From: G965204755 sp965243415 | GTDB taxonomy: Bacteria > Acidobacteriota > Vicinamibacteria > Marinacidobacterales > Marinacidobacteraceae | Assembly (NCBI GenBank): GCA_965243415.1 | Contig: OZ251549.1 | Coordinates: 682,001 to 746,000 of the forward strand | DNA: 64,000 bases | Reading direction: 5' to 3' | Shown: one piece after another, positions 57,164 through 64,000 of the stretch | Position numbering within the stretch: position 1 is the stretch's first letter | Layout: each line of letters starts with the position of its first letter | Notes under the pieces: model-generated | Databases searched by the model: none | Seen by the model: the letters and a program-made list of their open reading frames with translations, nothing else | Told to the model about the DNA's origin: nothing | Translations under genes and position numbers: made by a program

Positions 57164-57946
57164 TCAGCGGGCCAGCACTTCGCCGGCGAGAGCGGAGTAG
57201 GCGGCGGCGCCGGAGGAGTTCGGGGCGTGCCGGAGCACCGGCAAACCGAAGGAGGGCGACTCCGCGAGCCGGACGGAGCGGGGAACCTCGGAGCGGAACA
57301 CCCGGTCTCCCAGTTTGCTCCGCACCTCGCCCATGACCTGGTTCGCCAGGTTCGTGCGCCGGTCCACCATGGTGAACAGGACGCCGAACAACTCCAGGCG
57401 GGGATTCCAGGCCTGCGCGATGCGGTCCATCGTCGAGAGGAGCCGGGACAGGCCCTGCATCGAGAAGAACTCGCACTGCATGGGAACGATGATGGCGTCG
57501 GCGGCGACCAGGGCGTTCACGGTCAGCAGGCCCAGCGACGGCGGGCAGTCGAGCAGGACATACTCGGGGCCAGTTTCCCCGTCGGACTCCCCGAGAGCCT
57601 CGAGGCTGCGGCGCAGGCGGGAGGCGCGACGGTGGAGGTCGGGTTCTTCGGCGGAGAGTTCGAGGTCCGCCCCGGCGAGGGAGGGATCGGAGGGGCAGGC
57701 CAGGAGATTCGGGGTGGGCGTCTCCCGGATGATGTTCCCGAGCGGCTCGCCGTCCACGATGGCGTCGTAGATGCTGAGTTGGTTCTCATCGAGTTGGAGA
57801 TCGAGACTCGTGGTGAGGTTCCCCTGGGGATCCAGATCGACCAACAGGCATTTGTGGCCGCGTTCCGCCAGCGACGCTCCCAGGTTGACCGTCGTCGTGG
57901 TCTTTCCGACGCCCCCCTTCTGGTTGGCGATCGCCAGGGTCTTCAT
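57164..57946 (-). CDS. parA: Chromosome partitioning ATPase ParA
   Basis: Walker-type partition ATPase, 260 residues. It opens MKTLAIANQKGGVGKTTTTV, with the deviant Walker A carrying the signature Lys, and includes CLLVDLDPQGNLTTSL and VLLDCPPSLGLLTVNAL (Walker B). The chosen ATG 57946 is at the exact family start. A GTG at 58003 would add 19 non-conserved residues. A parS-like site lies 79 bp upstream. Confidence 0.96.
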   Translation of the reverse strand: MKTLAIANQKGGVGKTTTTVNLGASLAERGHKCLLVDLDPQGNLTTSLDLQLDENQLSIYDAIVDGEPLGNIIRETPTPNLLACPSDPSLAGADLELSAEEPDLHRRASRLRRSLEALGESDGETGPEYVLLDCPPSLGLLTVNALVAADAIIVPMQCEFFSMQGLSRLLSTMDRIAQAWNPRLELFGVLFTMVDRRTNLANQVMGEVRSKLGDRVFRSEVPRSVRLAESPSFGLPVLRHAPNSSGAAAYSALAGEVLAR

Positions 57947-58024
57947 CCCCGGAGTCTTCGTCCCCAGAAATCCTCCCTCGCCGACCGGGGGGAAGGTTAC
58001 CAACGGCCTCCGGGAACCCGGGCA

Positions 58025-58040
58025 TGTTTCACGGGAAACA
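58025..58040. promoter_or_regulatory. parS centromere site
   Basis: TGTTTCACGGGAAACA matches the near-universal bacterial parS palindrome (TGTTTCACGTGAAACA) at 15 of 16 positions. It lies between parA and rsmG. ParB is expected to nucleate here. It is the only copy I see in the window. Confidence 0.9.
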
Positions 58041-58082
58041 TCGGGAACGAAATCTCAGGGACGAGGCCTCGGGTAAGCAGCC

Positions 58083-58811
58083 TCAGGCCCCCGCCGCCGA
58101 TTCGGCCCGAGGCCTCCCCCGCCAGACGATGCCGCGTTCTGCCGGGAGTTCCTCTTCCTCGAACAGTCCGTCGGGCAGGTCGGCCCGCTCCCGGGCGGCG
58201 CGGCTCGTCGGCCAGATCACCACCGCCGCCGGCCCCAGCCGGTTCGCCAGCCCCTGCCACTCGATCCGCTTCAGTTTCACCGCCCGCAGCGTCACCGCGG
58301 CGACGCCCCCGAGGAACTCCGGCGCCTCGTCCTCGTTCAGGTAGTCCTTGAAGTGCCGGCGGCACACTCGGACCCGCGCCGCCAGCCCCATCGCCTCGGC
58401 CGCCGTCTCGAGGAACGCCGCCGCCCGGCGCCGGGGCTCCAGGAGCAGCCAGTCCCCGGTTTCGACCGCCGCCGCCAGCGGGAGCGCCGGGGTGCCGGCG
58501 CCGCTGCCGATGTCCAGGAAGGGACCGCCCGCCGGCAGGAACTCCCGGAGCGTCAGCGCGTCGTGGAAGAAGCGCCCGACCAGGATTTCCGGCGAGCGAA
58601 AGCCGGTGAGCCCGAGATGCTCCTTCTCCCGCAACAGCCGGTAGAGCGTCCGCAGGCGGTCCCCGGCAACGGCGCCGACCGGCGGGCGCACCTCGAGAAG
58701 CGCTCCCTCCCCGGTTTCGCCGGACGCGCTCGAGGCGGTACTGGCCGCCGGCGCCGCCGGCGACCCCTCAGCGGGGGGCTGCGGCCCGGACGCGGACGGT
58801 TTTCCCTCCAC
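58083..58811 (-). CDS. rsmG: 16S rRNA (guanine-N7) methyltransferase RsmG
   Basis: Methylates G527 of 16S rRNA. The 242-residue frame has an Ala/Ser/Pro-rich N-terminus, then LTGFRSPEILVGRFFHDALT, the AdoMet motif FLDIGSGAGTPALPLA and LLLEPRRRAAAFLE, matching the RsmG/GidB core. The start GTG 58811 overlaps the end of yidC by 44 bases. A later start inside would still keep the fold. In many genomes mnmE and mnmG sit between yidC and rsmG. Here they are missing from the cluster. Confidence 0.9.
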   Translation of the reverse strand: MEGKPSASGPQPPAEGSPAAPAASTASSASGETGEGALLEVRPPVGAVAGDRLRTLYRLLREKEHLGLTGFRSPEILVGRFFHDALTLREFLPAGGPFLDIGSGAGTPALPLAAAVETGDWLLLEPRRRAAAFLETAAEAMGLAARVRVCRRHFKDYLNEDEAPEFLGGVAAVTLRAVKLKRIEWQGLANRLGPAAVVIWPTSRAARERADLPDGLFEEEELPAERGIVWRGRPRAESAAGA

Positions 58812-60552
58812 CCTTCTTCGGCTTCGGCGGCGGCGCGGCGGCGGCTTCCCGGCGGTTCAGGATCCGGGTGGTGATCGCCTGCTGCCCCATGGAGATCAGG
58901 TTGTTCGAGAACCAGTAGAGGACCAGCCCCGACGGCGCCCAGGCCAGGATCAGGGTGAAGACCACCGGCATGAGCATCATGATCTTGGCCTGGATGCCCT
59001 CCGCCTGAGTGGCGGTCATCTTCTGCATGACCAACTGGCTCACGCCCATCAGGATGGGGAGGATGAAGTAGGGGTCCTCCCGCGAGAGGTCGTCCACCCA
59101 GCCCACGAACGGCGCGTGGCGGAGTTCCACCGACACCACCAGCAGCCGGTAGAAGGCGAAGAAGAACGGGATCATCAGCACCATCGGCAGACAACCGCCG
59201 AGCGGAGAGACGTTGTGCTCCCGGTAGAGCGCGACCATCTCCTGGTTCATCTCTTTCCGCTTCGGGTCGGTCGGCTTCAGGTTCCGGTACTTGTCCTGGA
59301 CCCGCTTCATCTGCGGCTGGATCTTCTGCATCCGCCGGATGGACACATAGCTGTAGTGCTTCAGCGGCGCGAGCAGCAGGCTGATGATGGCGGTGACGAG
59401 GACGATGGCCCAGCCGTAGTTGCCCAGGAAGCCGTAGGCCCAGAGCAGGCCGCCGCGGATGGGCACCACCAGGAAGCGCAGCCAGGCGCCGAACTCGACC
59501 AGGTCCACCCCCAGGTCCTCCAGGACCTCGACCTGCTTCGGGCCGGCGAACAGGGTGAACGCCGCCGGGCCGTTCGCGGAGAGTCGGGCGACGACCAGCG
59601 CCCGTTCGCCTTCGGCGTCCGCCGGGCGGTTCTCGAACTGGTCCCAGGGGAGCGGGAGCGCCTCCAGGCGGCCATCGTACCGCTGGCCCGGTTCGGCCAC
59701 GAGAAGACCGGCGAAGTAGTGGGAACTCACCCCGACCGTCCGCACGGAGAGGCTCGCCGCTTCGCCCGCGGCCACTTCGTCGAGGGAGAAGAGTTCGACC
59801 TGCCCGCCGGACTCCACCACGCCCTGGTCGGCGACGATGTAGGTGCCCGACGCGGTCTCCTCGCCGATCCCCGGCCCGTAGAGGACTTCCTTGACCTGCT
59901 CCGAACCGCCCCGCTGCACCGAGACCGTCGTCTCGAGCCCGTACTCGTCTCCCCGGATCTGCACGGTCTTCTCCGCCCGGAGCCCGTCGGCGGCCTGGAA
60001 GACGAAGCGGATCTCCCGGGTGTCCCCCGCGGTCGCGTCGAGGGTGATGGGCCCGGTGCGGGGCTGGCCGTCCACCTCCACCTCGAAGAGGGCGGTCTTC
60101 AGCCGTTCCGGCGCCGGGTCGTTCGGGAGGGTCACATCGAGCGGCCGCACCGCCTCCACCAGGTCGCCGCCCCGGGGAACCGTCCGGTAGGGGTTCCCGG
60201 CCGCGTCGGTGTGTTCTACGAGTTCCAGGCCGAGCAGGCGCCCGCCGCGGTTCGTGAACTCGGCGCGGTAGAGGTCGGTGCGCACCGTGAGCCGCTGCTC
60301 CCGCTCCGCCTGCCGCACTTCGACCGGCGCCGGGGGCGGCAGCGGCTCCGCCGGAGTGCCGGCCGCGGCGCCGGGGGCAGCGGCCGGACCGGGGCCCGGT
60401 CCGGGGGCCGCCGGCGCGGGTTGGACCTCCGCGGTCCCGGGAACGGGCGGCAGGCCCGGTTCGGGGGCCGGCGGTTCGCCGCCGAAGAAGCGGACGAACA
60501 GCAGGAAGACCAGGAACGACAGCAGGAACGCCAGCAGGACCCGCCGTTCCAC
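58768..60552 (-). CDS. yidC: Membrane protein insertase YidC
   Basis: Inserts membrane proteins, including F0 subunits, with or without SecYEG. The 594-residue product has the N-terminal helix (LLAFLLSFLVFLLFVRFFGG), a Pro-rich linker, and the large periplasmic beta domain (residues about 80-330). The conserved five-helix core follows: GNYGWAIVLVTAIISLLLAP, then MQKIQPQMKRVQDKYRN, LGGCLPMVLMIPFFFAFYRL and LVLYWFSNNLISMGQQ. The start GTG 60552 has GGAGGAG upstream. This is the Gram-negative long form. Confidence 0.97.
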   Translation of the reverse strand: MERRVLLAFLLSFLVFLLFVRFFGGEPPAPEPGLPPVPGTAEVQPAPAAPGPGPGPAAAPGAAAGTPAEPLPPPAPVEVRQAEREQRLTVRTDLYRAEFTNRGGRLLGLELVEHTDAAGNPYRTVPRGGDLVEAVRPLDVTLPNDPAPERLKTALFEVEVDGQPRTGPITLDATAGDTREIRFVFQAADGLRAEKTVQIRGDEYGLETTVSVQRGGSEQVKEVLYGPGIGEETASGTYIVADQGVVESGGQVELFSLDEVAAGEAASLSVRTVGVSSHYFAGLLVAEPGQRYDGRLEALPLPWDQFENRPADAEGERALVVARLSANGPAAFTLFAGPKQVEVLEDLGVDLVEFGAWLRFLVVPIRGGLLWAYGFLGNYGWAIVLVTAIISLLLAPLKHYSYVSIRRMQKIQPQMKRVQDKYRNLKPTDPKRKEMNQEMVALYREHNVSPLGGCLPMVLMIPFFFAFYRLLVVSVELRHAPFVGWVDDLSREDPYFILPILMGVSQLVMQKMTATQAEGIQAKIMMLMPVVFTLILAWAPSGLVLYWFSNNLISMGQQAITTRILNRREAAAAPPPKPKKGGGKTVRVRAAAPR

Positions 60553-60613
60553 TTTCGCTCTCCTCCGATCCGGATCCGGTGCGCCGGGGGGGCCTGGCCG
60601 AGTTCCCCGACCC

Positions 60614-60991
60614 TCAGCGCCGGGAGTCCGGCACCGGGTCGTACCCGGAACCGCCGAACGGCCGGCAGCGGGACAGCCGCCGGAGGAGCAGCCCCACGCC
60701 GCGCCAGGGGCCGTGCCGCCGGATCGCCTCCGCCCCGTAGCGGGAGCAGGAAGGCGTGAACCGGCAGACGCCGGCGAACAGCAACGGGCTCAGCGTCCAC
60801 TGGTAGAAGCGGATCGCGCCGAGGAGCACCGCCGCCACCGCCGCGGAGAACGACGGCAGCGGCCGCGCCGCCGAGCCCGGCGGTTCCCCTCCCGAGGCGC
60901 CGTACGAAGGGGCGGACAGCGGCGACCCCGGGGGCGGCGGGCCCGGTTGCGATCGGGCCGCCGGCGCCACTCCGGGCACTCCGGGATTCAT
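60614..60991 (-). CDS. yidD: Membrane protein insertion efficiency factor YidD
   Basis: A small helper of membrane insertion, 125 residues. The core AIRFYQWTLSPLLFAGVCRF, then TPSCSRYGAEAIRRHGPWRG, then LSRCRPFGGSGYDPVPD is diagnostic. An unusual 50-residue Pro/Gly/Ser-rich N-terminal extension precedes it. The ATG overlaps the rnpA stop (ATGA at 60988), as is common for this pair. Confidence 0.95.
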   Translation of the reverse strand: MNPGVPGVAPAARSQPGPPPPGSPLSAPSYGASGGEPPGSAARPLPSFSAAVAAVLLGAIRFYQWTLSPLLFAGVCRFTPSCSRYGAEAIRRHGPWRGVGLLLRRLSRCRPFGGSGYDPVPDSRR

Positions 60992-61452
60992 GTCCGCTCC
61001 CGGTCTCCGGCGGCCCCGGCCCGGGAACGCGGCCGACGGGACTTCGGGCGGGAGGACTTCGCGCCGGACGACTTCCCGGCGGACGACTTCGCCGAAGCCG
61101 GGCGCCCGGCCCGGTGGAGCGCCCGTCCCACGGCGACGGCGTAGGCCTGTTCGACCTCGGGCCAGGCCGCCTGCGGGAGTCCCGGCCGCGCGACCAGCAC
61201 CAGGTCTCCCGCCGGCCGCCGGGGCGCGCGCCGGTAGATCTCCCGCAGCCGGCGCTTCGCCCGGGAGCGCTCCACCGCCGACCCCACCCGGCGGCTCGCC
61301 ACCACTCCCAGCCGCGGCGGCCCGCCCGGCCCGACGAAGAACGCCACGAGGAACGACCCGACGCCCCGCGCTCCCCGGGACCTCACCGACCGGAATTCCG
61401 AAGCGCGCCGGAGGCGGTGGGCGCGCCGGAACCGCTCCGTCGAACCGGACAC
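60988..61452 (-). CDS. rnpA: Ribonuclease P protein component
   Basis: Protein subunit of RNase P, which trims tRNA 5' leaders. It has the central RNR motif AVERSRAKRRLREIYRRAP and an N-terminal RRAHRLRRASEFRSVRSRG. The 154-residue product is longer than usual because of a basic Ser-Lys repeat tail (SAKSSAGKSSGAKSSRPKSR), encoded by tandem GACTTCG-containing repeats at 61040-61090. The start is GTG 61452. It lies between rpmH and yidD as in most bacteria. Confidence 0.94.
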   Translation of the reverse strand: MSGSTERFRRAHRLRRASEFRSVRSRGARGVGSFLVAFFVGPGGPPRLGVVASRRVGSAVERSRAKRRLREIYRRAPRRPAGDLVLVARPGLPQAAWPEVEQAYAVAVGRALHRAGRPASAKSSAGKSSGAKSSRPKSRRPRSRAGAAGDRERT

Positions 61453-61630
61453 GAACTCGGGGGTCGCGGAAGCGGGTCGAACCGGCGGGAATCGGAAGCG
61501 CGAATCGCGGACGACCGGGTCAGGGCGCGACCGAAGGAACCGCGAACGGACCGCCGAAGCGAGGGACGGCGAGTTCCGGCGGAGTCGGTCCGAGCGAGCC
61601 GGTCAGGCGAGCGAACTCAGGCGAGCGAAC

Positions 61631-61765
61631 TCAGGCGGACAGGCGCCGGCGGCCCCGCCGGCGGCGCCGCGCCAGGATCCGCCGCCCGCCCGGCGTGCTC
61701 ATCCGCGCCCGAAACCCGTGCTTCCGCTTCCGCCGCCGCCGATTGGGCTGAAAGGTTCTCTTCAC
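61631..61765 (-). CDS. rpmH: 50S ribosomal protein L34
   Basis: A 44-residue ribosomal protein: MKRTFQPNRRRRKRKHGFRA, then RMSTPGGRRILARRRRRGRR. This is the full family consensus. The start GTG 61765 is preceded by GGAG. The stop lies within a 14-bp direct repeat (AGGCGAGCGAACTC, two copies near 61614-61641). It heads the rpmH-rnpA-yidD-yidC run. Confidence 0.97.
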   Translation of the reverse strand: MKRTFQPNRRRRKRKHGFRARMSTPGGRRILARRRRRGRRRLSA

Positions 61766-61780
61766 CGGGCTCGTCGCTCC

Positions 61781-61791
61781 AAGTCGTTGAA
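61781..61791 (-). promoter_or_regulatory. Leader motif TTCAACGACTT upstream of rpmH
   Basis: On the minus strand TTCAACGACTT, preceded by a run of T, lies 16 bases before the rpmH start. The identical 11-mer (53890-53900) lies 21 bases before atpA, also after a T run. The role is unknown. A translation enhancer or processing site in highly expressed genes is possible. Confidence 0.35.
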
Positions 61792-61848
61792 AAATCTAGG
61801 TTTGGAAAAGGCGGGCGGCGAAACGACACCGTTTCCGCGCAACCCGGC

Positions 61849-61878
61849 AGATTACCGCCCGCCATAGTTTCAAGTCAA
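61849..61878 (-). promoter_or_regulatory. Sigma-70-type promoter for rpmH operon
   Basis: On the minus strand, TTGACT (61878-61873), an 18-bp spacer, then TAATCT (61854-61849). It lies about 85 bp upstream of the rpmH start. Confidence 0.75.
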
Positions 61879-62079
61879 GACTCTTCTTCGGCGGCGCTCC
61901 GCCCGATCCCGGCCCCTTGCCGTTCTTGGATTTCCGCAGCGCGGCCGAACCGGGCCGGCCGGAATCGGGGCGGGGTTAGGAAGCGGTCCGCCGAGCGGAC
62001 GCAGAACGGCCGGTCGGGCGCCTCCGGGAAGGGCGGCTTCCGTGAACGGCCGATGAATCGCGGGGAAAAATCCGGGTGC

Positions 62080-62107
62080 TTGACTTGCCGTTCGGCATTG
62101 CTACTTT
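62080..62107 (+). promoter_or_regulatory. Sigma-70-type promoter for dnaA
   Basis: TTGACT at 62080-62085, a 16-bp spacer, then TACTTT at 62102-62107. It would give a leader of about 205 bases before the dnaA start. Confidence 0.6.
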
Positions 62108-62320
62108 CCGCCGCTCGCTCGCGGCGGAGACCCCCTCCGGATCGGGCCGATCAGGCCGACCAGGCCCGGTCCGGGGGCCTCGATCCCTCCCTCCGGGAGC
62201 CGACCCGGGTCGCCCGGCGCCAGGCCGCCCCCCGGTCGGTTCTCCCGACGACGGAACGCCGGGGGCGCCCCCGCCGGAGCGAACCCCGGTCCTCCCCTCC
62301 GCGTCGGTCACGCGGCAACC

Positions 62321-63760
62321 TTGAACCTCGCCTTGAAGACACCTCTACTTCCCGAGACCTCGCAGTTCTCGTCGGTCCGCGACCTCTGGAACGCCGCCCT
62401 CGCCCGGCTGCGGGAGTCCCTCCCCAACCGGGAGTACCGGACCTGGTTCGCGCCGACGCGGTTCCTCGGGGTGGAGGCGGACGCGATCCGGATCGCGGTT
62501 CCCAACCGGACCTTCATCGCGAAACTCGAAAACGGCTACGGCAGCATGGTGCGGCAACTGCTGGCGGAGTGCGGCTCCCCGTTCACCAAGATCCGCTTCC
62601 GGCTCACCGGCGCCCGCCCGGCGGCCGCGGCGACTGCCGACCCGCCGGAGAACCCGGAAGCCGACGACCCCGCGGCGGCCGGATTCGGGGCGGAGGCCCA
62701 GGTCCGCGAACCGGGGCCGGCGCCGCTCGTCGGGGCCCGGCCCAACGAGACCCAGACCTTCGAGAACTTCGTGGTCGGGGACTGCAACCGCTGCGCCCAC
62801 GACGCCGCGCTCGCGGTGAGCGCCCCCGGGATCGAGTACTCCCCCTACAACCCGCTCGTCCTCTACGGGGAGGCCGGCCTGGGCAAGACCCACCTGCTGA
62901 ACGCCATCCGGGTCCGGCTGGCGGCGCACAGCCCGGAATTGCGGATCGTGGCGCTCAAGGGGGAAGCCTTCACCCGGCAGGTGGTGCAGGCGGCGATGCG
63001 GAACCGGCTCTTCGACCTGCGCGAGTGGTACGCCGGGGTGGAAGTACTCCTCGTGGACGACATCCAGTTCATCTCCGGGCTCCACACCTTCGGCCGCAGC
63101 ACCCAGGAGTTCCTCCACGCCCTCGACTCGCTCGCCGACCGCGGCCGGCAGATGGTGCTCACGGTCCACTGCCATCCCGGCGCGATCGAGAACCTCGACA
63201 GCCGCCTCCGCAGCCGCCTCGAGAGCGGGCTGGCCGCCGAGGTCCAGCGCCCCGGCTGGGACACCCGGCTGGCCCTGGTCCGGCAGAAGGCCGCGGCCGC
63301 GGGAGCGGAGATCCCGGACGACATCGCCACCCGGATCGCCACCACCGTCAAGGGGACCGTCTCCGAACTCGAAGGCGTGGTGAACCGGGTGGTCGCCGCC
63401 GCCCGCACCGAGACCTCCGAGTTCCCGACCCCGGCGGTGGAGAGCCTGCTCGACGCGCTGCCGAGCGGCCGGCGGAAGCGGACGCCGATCGGGGATCTCA
63501 TCGCCGCCACCGCGATCGAGTTCGGCGTCCCCGCCCTGCGCCTGATGAGCAAGCAGCGCCACCGGGACATCGTGTTCGCCCGCCAGGTCTCCATGTACCT
63601 CGCCCGCGAGGTCACCGACCTCAGTCTGGGCGAGATCGGCGAGGCCTTCCGCCGGCACCACTCCACGGTGGCCCACGCGGTGAAGCAGGTCGAGCACGAG
63701 CGGAAGAACAATCCCGGTCTGGCCCGCATCATCGAACGTCTGACCCGCCGCCTGACCTGA
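62321..63760 (+). CDS. dnaA: Chromosomal replication initiator DnaA
   Basis: Origin-binding AAA+ initiator, 479 residues. Domain I is at the N-terminus (LWNAALARLRESLPNREYRT). A Pro/Ala/Glu-rich linker covers residues about 95-140. The AAA+ core has GEAGLGKTHLLNAI near residue 185 (GEAG in place of the commoner GGVG) and LLVDDIQFISG. The C-terminal DNA-binding signature is HRDIVFARQVSMYLARE with HHSTVAHAVKQVE. TTG 62321 is the furthest sensible start. A second TTG lies 12 bases on. Confidence 0.97.
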   Translation: MNLALKTPLLPETSQFSSVRDLWNAALARLRESLPNREYRTWFAPTRFLGVEADAIRIAVPNRTFIAKLENGYGSMVRQLLAECGSPFTKIRFRLTGARPAAAATADPPENPEADDPAAAGFGAEAQVREPGPAPLVGARPNETQTFENFVVGDCNRCAHDAALAVSAPGIEYSPYNPLVLYGEAGLGKTHLLNAIRVRLAAHSPELRIVALKGEAFTRQVVQAAMRNRLFDLREWYAGVEVLLVDDIQFISGLHTFGRSTQEFLHALDSLADRGRQMVLTVHCHPGAIENLDSRLRSRLESGLAAEVQRPGWDTRLALVRQKAAAAGAEIPDDIATRIATTVKGTVSELEGVVNRVVAAARTETSEFPTPAVESLLDALPSGRRKRTPIGDLIAATAIEFGVPALRLMSKQRHRDIVFARQVSMYLAREVTDLSLGEIGEAFRRHHSTVAHAVKQVEHERKNNPGLARIIERLTRRLT

Positions 63761-63954
63761 ATCCGCCCCGGGGGGCGCCCCGGAAGCGCCCCTGCCGGAG
63801 CCGCACCCGCGGGGCGCTCCCTCCGCGGCGGCCCTCGCCCCGGTCGGTCGGCGGCTCCCGGGACCGCCTCCACGCCGACCGCGAACCGGGCGCACGCATC
63901 CCCGGGGGAGACCCCGGAAGAGCGCCGGAACGCCCCCCGCGGCGGCGGATCGGC

Positions 63955-63973
63955 TGTGGAAAACGGTGGAAAA
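63955..63973. promoter_or_regulatory. DnaA-box-like pair near the window edge
   Basis: TGTGGAAAA at 63955-63963 is the reverse of TTTTCCACA, fitting the DnaA box TTWTNCACA. GGTGGAAAA at 63965-63973 is one base off. The spacer 63761-63954 before them is GC-rich with no gene. With AT-rich GGAAAAAAT following, this looks like the start of an origin downstream of dnaA. Confidence 0.55.
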
Positions 63974-64000
63974 GCGGAACAGTCGATTCGGAAAAAATCG

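Larger units (their letters stand above)
61766..62320. other. Divergent rpmH/dnaA spacer with two promoters
   Basis: A 555-bp spacer, noticeably richer in A and T near 61780-61890 and 62060-62110 than its surroundings. It holds a promoter for each direction (listed separately). The last 210 bp before dnaA form a GC-rich leader with several inverted GC stretches. No gene is supported, and no clear cluster of consensus DnaA boxes is seen here. Confidence 0.6.

Overview
The window is very GC-rich bacterial chromosome. It ends at dnaA and an origin-proximal block. On the minus strand that block reads rpmH, rnpA, yidD, yidC, rsmG, parA, parB, a bactofilin, then the F-type ATP synthase genes b', b, delta, alpha, gamma, beta, epsilon. 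From general knowledge, a parA-parB-bactofilin-atpF' run feeding into atpFHAGDC is typical of the old Deltaproteobacteria (Desulfobacterota, Myxococcota, Binatota and relatives), so I infer a lineage of that kind. No rRNA is present to settle it. GTG and TTG starts and 4-base stop/start overlaps are common.

Layout. 1-4800 (minus): a membrane-anchored protein, a tiny membrane protein, a sodium:solute symporter, an SDR dehydrogenase and a cut-off acyl-CoA dehydrogenase form one operon. 5544-8336: a membrane dipeptidase-family protein and a divergent secreted M18-type aminopeptidase. 8450-13429: an accessory cassette of four tightly packed genes, namely an unknown protein, a PIN-domain protein, a probable PD-(D/E)XK nuclease and a DUF1156 DNA methyltransferase. 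The methyltransferase is split by a (GA)27 tract, and a 21-base poly-C tract precedes the cassette. 13458-18479: a 3-hydroxyisobutyrate dehydrogenase-family gene, then an arsenosugar (ArsS) operon with an alcohol dehydrogenase and a methyltransferase. 18975-19286: tRNA-His, tRNA-Arg and tRNA-Pro. 19320-24607: rdgB, a GerMN lipoprotein and an AMIN-amidase, divergent from inositol-phosphate synthase and a ferredoxin-like protein. 24773-31113: two paralogous solute-binding lipoproteins, an unknown Cys-rich protein and a TPR protein. 31151-34516: a promoter, a three-gene exported-protein operon with two Tat-type leaders, and a terminator. 34555-36468: CDP-alcohol phosphatidyltransferase and a diacylglycerol kinase-family gene, divergent. 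37109-46275: an epimerase, a four-domain reductase/ligase/ACP/acyltransferase, a LarA-like protein, a HAD phosphatase and FabH. 46334-49192: a YyaL-type thioredoxin protein and a secreted protein. 49237-63760: the ATP synthase-to-dnaA block, with a parS site and DnaA-box-like sequences at the right edge.

Two patterns stand out. First, the 8.5-13.4 kb cassette carries the sequence signature of a phase-variable restriction or defence system: a dinucleotide tract inside the methyltransferase and a poly-C tract at its putative promoter. Second, most large spacers are not unrelated filler. They are decayed tandem copies, roughly 140-320 bp each, of the local gene junction, including the last codons of the flanking genes. 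Smaller minisatellites of the same flavour have entered coding sequences (the SDR, AtpF and RnpA). Together they suggest a genome that keeps making local tandem duplications which then diverge.

Limits: everything is read by eye. Starts in this GC-rich DNA are often uncertain, family names rest on motif recognition, and long open frames antisense to real genes were ignored.
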